A stretch of 64,000 bases of DNA from Nematostella vectensis (lineage: Eukaryota; Cnidaria; Anthozoa; Actiniaria; Edwardsiidae): NCBI RefSeq assembly GCF_932526225.1, contig NC_064037.1, positions 16,306,601-16,370,600 on the forward strand, given 5' to 3'. The translations under genes were made by a program, and so were the position numbers. Each line of letters starts with the position of its first letter. The first letter of the stretch is position 1. This document shows positions 59,467-64,000 of this stretch, piece after piece. The notes beneath the pieces are model-generated. The model did no database searches. It had not been told where the DNA came from and worked only from the letters and a program-made list of their open reading frames with translations.

Positions 59467-61101
59467 ATGCCTCCCAGCGAACAAGCAAATGCCATCAATT
59501 CAACCCTGCTTGAGCCATTGGAAGAGTACAAGTTACCCATTCCTCTTGAGCGAGTGTCACTGGAGTTCCACTCTCCCCTGTTTCTGACAGTGTCTGAGCA
59601 ACGTGTGCAGAAGGCGTTAGAAAGACTGAACCCAAGAAAGGCCTGCGGTCCGGATAGAATACCCAACTGGCTGCTTAAGGAATACTCTGATCTTGTGTCG
59701 TATCCCATCACCGATATCCTGAACACCTCTTATGCAGAGCAGCGCCTTCCCTCCATTTGGAAGATGGCCGACGTAACTCCTCTACCCAAAAAGAAACAAG
59801 TAGTTGACCTCCAGAAAGAACTAAGGCCAATATCACTGACGCCTGTAGTTTCTGAAGTAGCTGAGGGTATGGTGCTATCCCACAATCATCAACTACGATG
59901 GCGCTGGTCAACATGTTACATCACTGGTCGACAAGTACTGATGGGAATGGAGCCGCTGTGAGAACTCTATTATTGGACTATCGTGAAGCTTTTGATCTTA
60001 TAGATCATAGTATACTTGATACAAAGTTACGTAGCCAGTGCAATCTTCCAGCTAGTATTGTTAACTGGATAATAGATTTCCTATCTAACAGATCTCAGCG
60101 TACTAAATTTGCATCAGATTGTTGCTCTGAGTGGGGCCCAGTCCCCGCCGGCGTACGAAATTAGGCCCTTGGCTTTTCGTATTAATGATCAATGACCTAG
60201 ATATAAGCGCGCTTCAGTGGAAATATGTGGACGACACCACGGTGTCAGAGGTAATTGCGAAAGGCAGTGCCAGTCACGTGCAGGAGCTAGTTGATAAAGT
60301 GGTAGAATGGTCTTGTGATAATAGAGTCCAGCTAAACGCAGACAAGTGTAAAGAACTCCGAATTTCTTTCGCCAGACAAGAGAGAGTTTTCACTCCGATA
60401 AGTATAGAAGGTAAATAGATAGAGGTGGTCACCAGTGTAAAACTGCCGGGTCTTACGTTAACTTAACTTGGAACGACCATGTTACTGAGGTCACGAAAAA
60501 GGCTAGTAAAAGGCTCTATTTTCTAACACAACTAAAAAGAGCTGGAGTTCCCCAACAGGAGCTAGTACTATTTTACACGTCATGCGTTAGATTCCTTATG
60601 AACTACGCCGCGCCAGTATTTTATAATAGCCTTCCTCAATACTTGAAAAATGAGTTTGTGCACCTTGAAAAAAGGGCGGTATCAATAATAACATCAGGAA
60701 GGTGTAAATTAGCGAAGGATATTGACATCAATCCGATTTTTGACCATCATAATTTACTGTGCAGCAAGCTTTTTAATGACACTATTAATAATCCTAACCA
60801 CAAGTTAAGTACTCTTCTGCCTCCTGTAAATGATCACTCCCGATATGCTCTGCGACACCAGCGCCGGTTTAATGTTCCAAGACTTCGCACAAAAAGGGCT
60901 AGTAATACTTTCATATTCCCCATGATCAAACAACTTAGGATGTAGTTACATACATTTTTATCATATATTTTTTATAGGAAGTAATTATATTTTATCATAA
61001 TAATATTTATAACTATTGTCGTATTTAAATTTTTCATATTATTTTCTATCTATCTATCCATCCATCCATCCATCCATCCATCCATCCATCTATCTATCTA
61101 G
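59467..61101 (+). pseudogene. 5'-truncated, decayed non-LTR retrotransposon (CR1/L2-like) reverse transcriptase
   Basis: RT blocks appear in order: LNPRKACGPDRIPNWLLKEY (about 59620), RPISLTPVVSEVAEGMV (59825-59870), DYREAFDLIDHSIL (59980-60015), GPVPAGV (60135), LGPWLFVLMINDLD and the catalytic YVDDT (60165-60235), LNADKCKELRISFARQ (60335-60380), and the C-terminal region to about 60945. An internal deletion with frame change lies near 59880, a frameshift/stop at 60160 and another stop at 60416. No endonuclease domain is present, so it is 5'-truncated. The tail ends in a TATC/CATC tetranucleotide tract, as is usual for L2/CR1 3' ends. Confidence 0.87.
61048..61101. repeat. Tetranucleotide microsatellite at the LINE 3' end
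   Basis: (CTAT)n, (CATC)n and (CTAT)n runs in series. They mark the probable 3' terminus of the preceding LINE. Confidence 0.9.
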
Positions 61102-61229
61102 TTTTGCCAGACAATATGAATATTTGAGGCACGAACTAAAGGAGTTCCTGGCGGCGCTTCCTGGATACGTTACCATAGCCACGGTAACACCATGAGATCT
61201 TTACCGCTTCTTGGTATTCAAAGAAAAAT

Positions 61230-61475
61230 ATGGCGGAACTCAGGTGCATCGTCTCAACTGTCAGTTCACAGACACTTCGGCTGCGGCTGCCCGACCCACC
61301 TATCTTTCAAGACAGTCGACTCTTGGGAAGAGACGGCGAATGGGATAAACGATTAAGTTTGGGCAACCCGGCAGCGGATAAGTCGCTTAAAGACTACCTG
61401 AGGCTGATCACCGCAGAGCAACTCCAAGCTGTGATATCCCCAAAGCAGGCTATGCGTTTCTTTGTGGAGAGATAA
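61230..61475 (+). CDS. Small ORF, 81 aa, function unknown
   Basis: The frame begins MAELRCIVSTVSSQTLRLRL and continues with normal amino acid composition (PDPPIFQDSRLLGRDGEWDK, then a mixed helical-looking segment). I recognise no domain. It sits just after the LINE tail, so it could be a transposon fragment, part of the interrupted DIRS-like element, or a real short gene or first exon. A local ATG context (AAAATATGGCG) is plausible for a start. Confidence 0.3.
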   Translation: MAELRCIVSTVSSQTLRLRLPDPPIFQDSRLLGRDGEWDKRLSLGNPAADKSLKDYLRLITAEQLQAVISPKQAMRFFVER

Positions 61476-64000
61476 ATAAGGCAAAGATAGCGAGATAAAT
61501 AAGGCAAAGACAAATATAGATGTAATATTTCAAAGCCGACAATGAGGACTGGAAGAAATTTTAGGTTTGGGGGATCAGATTGCATGTAAACAACCACGAA
61601 AGATATGCTCGAGGACCCAGACGGTGTATCGGGTTTAACTCCCCTCTCTCCTTTGGGTTCTCGAGAATGCCACGCGGAGGAGTGAAGGGGGAGTGAACCA
61701 CAACTATACTAGTTAATGTCGGGATTTTTGTATGTTAGCGTGTAGTAACCAAGTGTCACAAATTCCCCTGATTAGTTGAAACCCACTCAATACAACCCAA
61801 TGTGAGAGAGTTTATATGTGAGGAAGTACAAGTCAAACTGTAGAAATGGTAGATAGCCAAATTTATCCCCAATCTTATGCAATGACACAATGGTAGCAGT
61901 GTCGGATAGTTTACTTTGTCACCTCAACGTTTGGCTTCGGCCTTTGATTAAACAAGGTATAAAAGGCGCGCGGACCTGGTCCAAGGCGTCATTCCCACTA
62001 GGCCACGTCAAGTGCAGAGTTCCGAAAATTTCGGAAAAGCAGAGCCGTTGATTAACTTTGATCATTTCAAAGTGGAAAATAATGTTCTGTAAAAAAGGAA
62101 ATATCTGCGAGCTTCTTGTAAGCGGTTTTCTACGGCAACAGCGACAAAGCGAAGAATGAACTATGCAATTTCCTAAGGGGGGGGGGATTTAATTTCGGCT
62201 GTGCCAAACGTTCCGCCCTATTTTGAGATGTACACAGAGGGGAGCAACACGCCATATCCACTCCAAGCCAGCCAATCATCGAAGATGATTCACCACTACC
62301 AAGACCCTCAAGAACCGACGAACAGCCCCTCTACAGAAATATAACTGATATATATACACTGGATAAAAACTCGGAAGCCAGCCATCTACAACCATAAACC
62401 TACAGGCCCTAATAGAACGGCAAAAGGAACCCTACGAGTCTCCTGTACCACACAGCATATCCACACCAATAAAAACAGTCCTTCTACAGAAGTACATCCC
62501 CGATGCATCGACAACAAGCCACCATCTCCAGCTATAGGCATACCGGCCTCAACAATGACCGTAGAAAAACTTCCACCAGACTCCTACGTAACACACGCTA
62601 CTGCCCTGAATATCCTCACCTGGCTCCTCACCAACACTCTATCCTCTCAGCGTATGCCACCCCTTCATCCTATCTAGCACAGAACACTTCCAAAATATTC
62701 CCGTACAATAATATAGCCATTCGTTTTATTCATCCGCCATATTTTGCCAATTTTGTAAACCAAACCGCAACCAATTTAATCAATACCCGGATGTACAATA
62801 ACCGGAACCGGAAACAGCGATATCTATTTTCATCTAATACTCGTATAACCACGAGCGCAATCCCCTCATTATCTAGCACAGAACACTTCCAAAATATTCC
62901 CGTACAATAATATAGTCATTCGTTGTATTCATCCGCCATATGTTGCCAATTTTGTAAACCAAACCGCAACCAATTTAATAAATACCCGGATGTACAATAA
63001 CCAGAACCGGAAACAGCGATATCTATTTTCATCTAATACTCGTATAACCACGAGCGCAATCCCCTCATAACCCCTCACTTCGCTACATACGGAATACCTA
63101 CAAGACAGGCAATCTAAGCTCCGCGAATACACATCTCGGGTATGTACACCCTCCTTCCCACACATCCTGCATACTAGCTACCACATCAAGACACCCGTAT
63201 TCTCTCCCCTTCCCGCTACATGCATAAGTTCCCACACTTATTTATCATTTAGTCCACCACATACAGCCACTAGCCAGGACCACCACATGCACCATTTTGT
63301 CCACTACACACTTCCCCCTCCTAGCTTAGCCTTATCCACTTTTTTTCTCTTTACCTCATTCCCCTGCGCGCTACTTTTTACTTTTCAGACCAAGCCATGT
63401 ACTCAGGCGGAGCCAGGCGCTACACAGGTTTGGCCATTGCATGCACCACGCTTCACTAGAGGCATTACTAACGAGCGTGTAGGGGCGGGTGATGAAGGCC
63501 TTATCATTCGAAACACGCTTCATATACGAATCGTCTCCCTAGTTTTTCCCCCTTTTTACCCCCACCATCATCGCCGCTTTTCCCCTAACTTTCCCCTAAG
63601 TCTACCCGCTTTATTCTCCAGGTTCGTATATGACCAACCAATAGACCTCGCCCCCTGATGAGAAGTCTTGGTTGGCGTTATATGCCTTTAGTTCTACATT
63701 TCGCAGAGCTCTTTAAAATGACCTACACACTTTTGTCTTATTGGTTTATTTTGTTATGTTTATTTTGCATATACATGCCGGTTGTTTTCTTCATGCCTTT
63801 GCCTTTTCCCCTTATCTCTTACCACCGATTATCGCTTCATCCTTCCTGTCTTGTTAACGTTTCAGCGTCATCTCCACTCTCACCGCGCTCCCTTTGTCGC
63901 CTCCCGCGCCCCTACTTCCTCTTCTTCTCGCCGTTTTACTAGCATCATTTTCCATTGTCCGCAATACTCCCTTTCACCGCTACAGTAATTTTTATTTTTT
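61476..64000. other. Gene-free right flank
   Basis: Apart from the 199-bp duplication (62671-63068) I see only pyrimidine-rich DNA and a G run near 62178-62188. Frames in the last 700 bp are low-complexity (Pro/Leu/Phe/Ser) and not convincing genes. Confidence 0.5.
62671..63068. repeat. Recent 199-bp tandem duplication
   Basis: Two adjacent copies starting TATCTAGCACAGAACACTTC at 62671 and 62870 differ at only a handful of positions, including CCGGAACCGG versus CCAGAACCGG. Confidence 0.93.

Noticed and set aside
63287-63988. ORFs at the right edge
   Set aside because: Low-complexity pyrimidine-rich DNA with no family resemblance.

Overview
The window is animal nuclear DNA. Its genes are split by many short GT-AG introns, its metazoan proteins are well conserved, and intergenic and intronic DNA is crowded with minisatellites, short inverted-repeat elements and decayed retrotransposons. 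The protein set (deuterostome-like RPA2 and syntenin, a cytosolic alpha-carbonic anhydrase, a rhodopsin-class GPCR) together with the DIRS-type and CR1/L2-type retroelement remnants suggests a cnidarian, probably an anthozoan such as a sea anemone. That assignment is inference; no marker gene settles it.

Layout, left to right. 1.6-14.6 kb (+): an M1-family zinc aminopeptidase (type II membrane protein) in about 19 exons, complete except for one unresolved junction near 7.6-8.1 kb. 14.6-15.6 kb: a 64-bp satellite starting almost at its stop codon. 17.2-18.3 kb (-): an intronless class A GPCR. 20.5-23.3 kb (+): a proposed three-exon gene for a 143-residue membrane protein of unknown function. 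24.8-35.3 kb (+): a 14-exon gene for a 987-residue protein with 15 C2H2 zinc fingers. 36.9-41.6 kb (+): RPA2 in 10 exons. 42.3-45.4 kb (-): syntenin in 8 exons, tail-to-tail with RPA2. 47.5-52.0 kb (+): alpha-carbonic anhydrase in 8 exons. 52-57 kb: gene-free, with a foldback element, a hairpin satellite and a retroelement scrap. 57.5-61.1 kb: a decayed DIRS-like reverse transcriptase/RNase H followed by a decayed non-LTR (CR1/L2-like) reverse transcriptase. 61.1-64 kb: one small unassigned ORF and a recent 199-bp duplication.

The genes are unrelated housekeeping or signalling genes and form no operon or pathway. What links them is a structural pattern: tandem repeats in this window lie on or against exon-intron junctions unusually often. 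In three introns (aminopeptidase intron 2, zinc-finger intron 10, RPA2 intron 9) the repeat unit contains the 5' splice site itself, so the donor is present in 3 to 10 copies; other arrays start a few bases inside a donor or stop a few bases before an acceptor. This is the most interesting signal here. Several MITE families are recognisable because two copies or copy ends occur within the window.

Exon coordinates were derived by hand from reading frame, splice consensus and phase. The summed exon lengths agree with phase throughout, except at the flagged aminopeptidase junction.
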